From NCBI GenBank assembly GCA_903844735.1, contig CAIMUX010000133.1, positions 34,541 through 98,540 on the forward strand: a stretch of DNA of 64,000 bases. Reading direction: 5' to 3'. The stretch comes from Candidatus Eiseniibacteriota bacterium (lineage in GTDB: Bacteria; Eisenbacteria; RBG-16-71-46; CAIMUX01). The notes beneath the pieces were generated by a model, which saw nothing but the letters and a program-made list of their open reading frames with translations, was not told the DNA's origin and searched no databases. The position numbers were made by a program, and so were the translations under genes. Of this stretch, positions 63,614 through 64,000 are shown piece by piece (position 1 is the stretch's first letter; every line of letters starts with the position of its first letter).

Positions 63614-63784
63614 GAGATCCGCGATCTGATCCGGCGGATGTCCACCGGCAATCCGCTCTGGGGGGCGCCCCGGATCGTCGGCGATCGGCCGCGTGTGATC
63701 CACTTCAACGCCACCGCGAACCCGACGACGAACTGGACGGCCCGGCAGCTCGTAAAGGCGTTCCCGTGGCAGGATCCAGCCAGC
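63614..63784 (+). pseudogene. IS481/IS3-type integrase remnant with internal deletion
   Basis: EIRDLIRRMSTGNPLWGAPRI is the conserved pre-catalytic segment of IS481/IS3-type integrases. It runs in frame into VGDRPRVIHFNATANPTTNWTARQLVKAFPW, the middle of the rve catalytic domain. About 70-100 residues, including the first catalytic Asp region, are missing between them. The frame then meets the next element at about 63784. Confidence 0.65.
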
Positions 63785-64000
63785 GTCCGATGGAGGAAGG
63801 GAACGATGTCCGTCGCCGTCCCGGCATTCCCCGGACGCAGCACGTGATGGACGACCAGGTCCGTGATCCGATCCCGCGCCGGCAGTGGATGCAGCGAGAC
63901 GCGACCCGGATGGCTGGGGTTCACGCCCAGGGCCGCCCCCTTCTGGCGGCCGTACAGCGTCTCCACCGTCGAGTCGATCTCCAGGACCGTGCGCCGCTCG
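63785..64000 (-). pseudogene. IS1380-family transposase fragment (continues past window end)
   Basis: On the minus strand VLEIDSTVETLYGRQKGAALG, then NPSHPGRVSLHPL and VLRPGNAGTATDIVPFLHRTL match the central part of IS1380-type transposases (DSTVE..YG.QEGA..GYNP). The catalytic Asp of DST is present. The match ends abruptly at about 63785, where the plus-strand integrase scrap begins, so the element is truncated. The 5' part of the gene is outside the window. Confidence 0.7.

Overview
The window is GC-rich bacterial chromosome. Two secreted peptidases and one orphan protein end in FlgD-like Ig / sorting-type C-terminal domains. With ECF-type stress promoter features, a multiheme cytochrome, ETF-quinone oxidoreductase and a deeply reordered gene content, this points to a member of the FCB-related candidate phyla (Candidatus Eisenbacteria or a relative). 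That placement is inference, because no rRNA or phylogenetic marker set is present. I recognised no tRNA, rRNA or CRISPR array.

Layout. 1-2.6 kb (minus): a redox operon, cut by the window edge, with two H-protein-like proteins lacking the lipoyl lysine and a HybA/FdnH-type 16-Cys Fe-S protein. 3-4 kb: a secreted thioredoxin-fold protein convergent with QueD. 4-7 kb: a repeat-rich gap, an Alvin-type ferredoxin, HtrA behind a structured leader, and an omega-like RNA polymerase subunit. 7-13.3 kb: two tandem paralogous secreted M1 metallopeptidases, each with the same kind of about 105-nt leader. 13.3-19.2 kb: OsmC, a large membrane/TPR protein, AcuI-like reductase, thioredoxin and ALDH7-type dehydrogenase. 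19.3-25.3 kb: a Rho-type ATPase lacking the RNA-binding cold-shock domain, a YfbK-like vWA protein, NrnA, and an orphan sorting-domain protein.

25.4-33.1 kb (minus): a tight operon dxs-pepA-trxB-LAN protein-ETF-QO-def, with a good sigma-70 promoter upstream of dxs. 33.5-38.1 kb: a Gate-domain membrane protein, a GT39-like/TPR protein and an aminotransferase. 38.1-40 kb is accessory: a YgiT-like zinc-finger remnant, a nucleotidyltransferase with a small partner (toxin-antitoxin-like), and an AbiEi-like remnant. 40-41.6 kb (minus): a slipin operon with a small ribbon-helix-helix protein and a palindromic operator over its promoter. 42-44.8 kb: acyl-CoA synthetase and a zinc-ribbon membrane protein. 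44.9-49.1 kb (minus): octaheme-type cytochrome c, eukaryotic-like Ser/Thr kinase with TPRs, and a translationally coupled beta-rich protein. 49.3-54.3 kb: fabH, copA and an isopenicillin-N-epimerase-like enzyme. 54.4-56.5 kb: a TMTC-like TPR membrane protein.

57-64 kb looks like a decayed, transferred region. It holds a DUF4143 ATPase broken by deletion and frameshift, an IS91-type transposase scrap, an apparently intact ABC ATPase plus an ABC-permease/M1-peptidase fusion, and then IS481/IS3-type and IS1380-type transposase scraps butted together. A cross-cutting oddity is that several ordinary enzymes (kinase, CopA, aminotransferase, LAN protein, glycosyltransferase) carry long Ala/Gly/Ser/Pro/Asp-rich insertions in surface loops.
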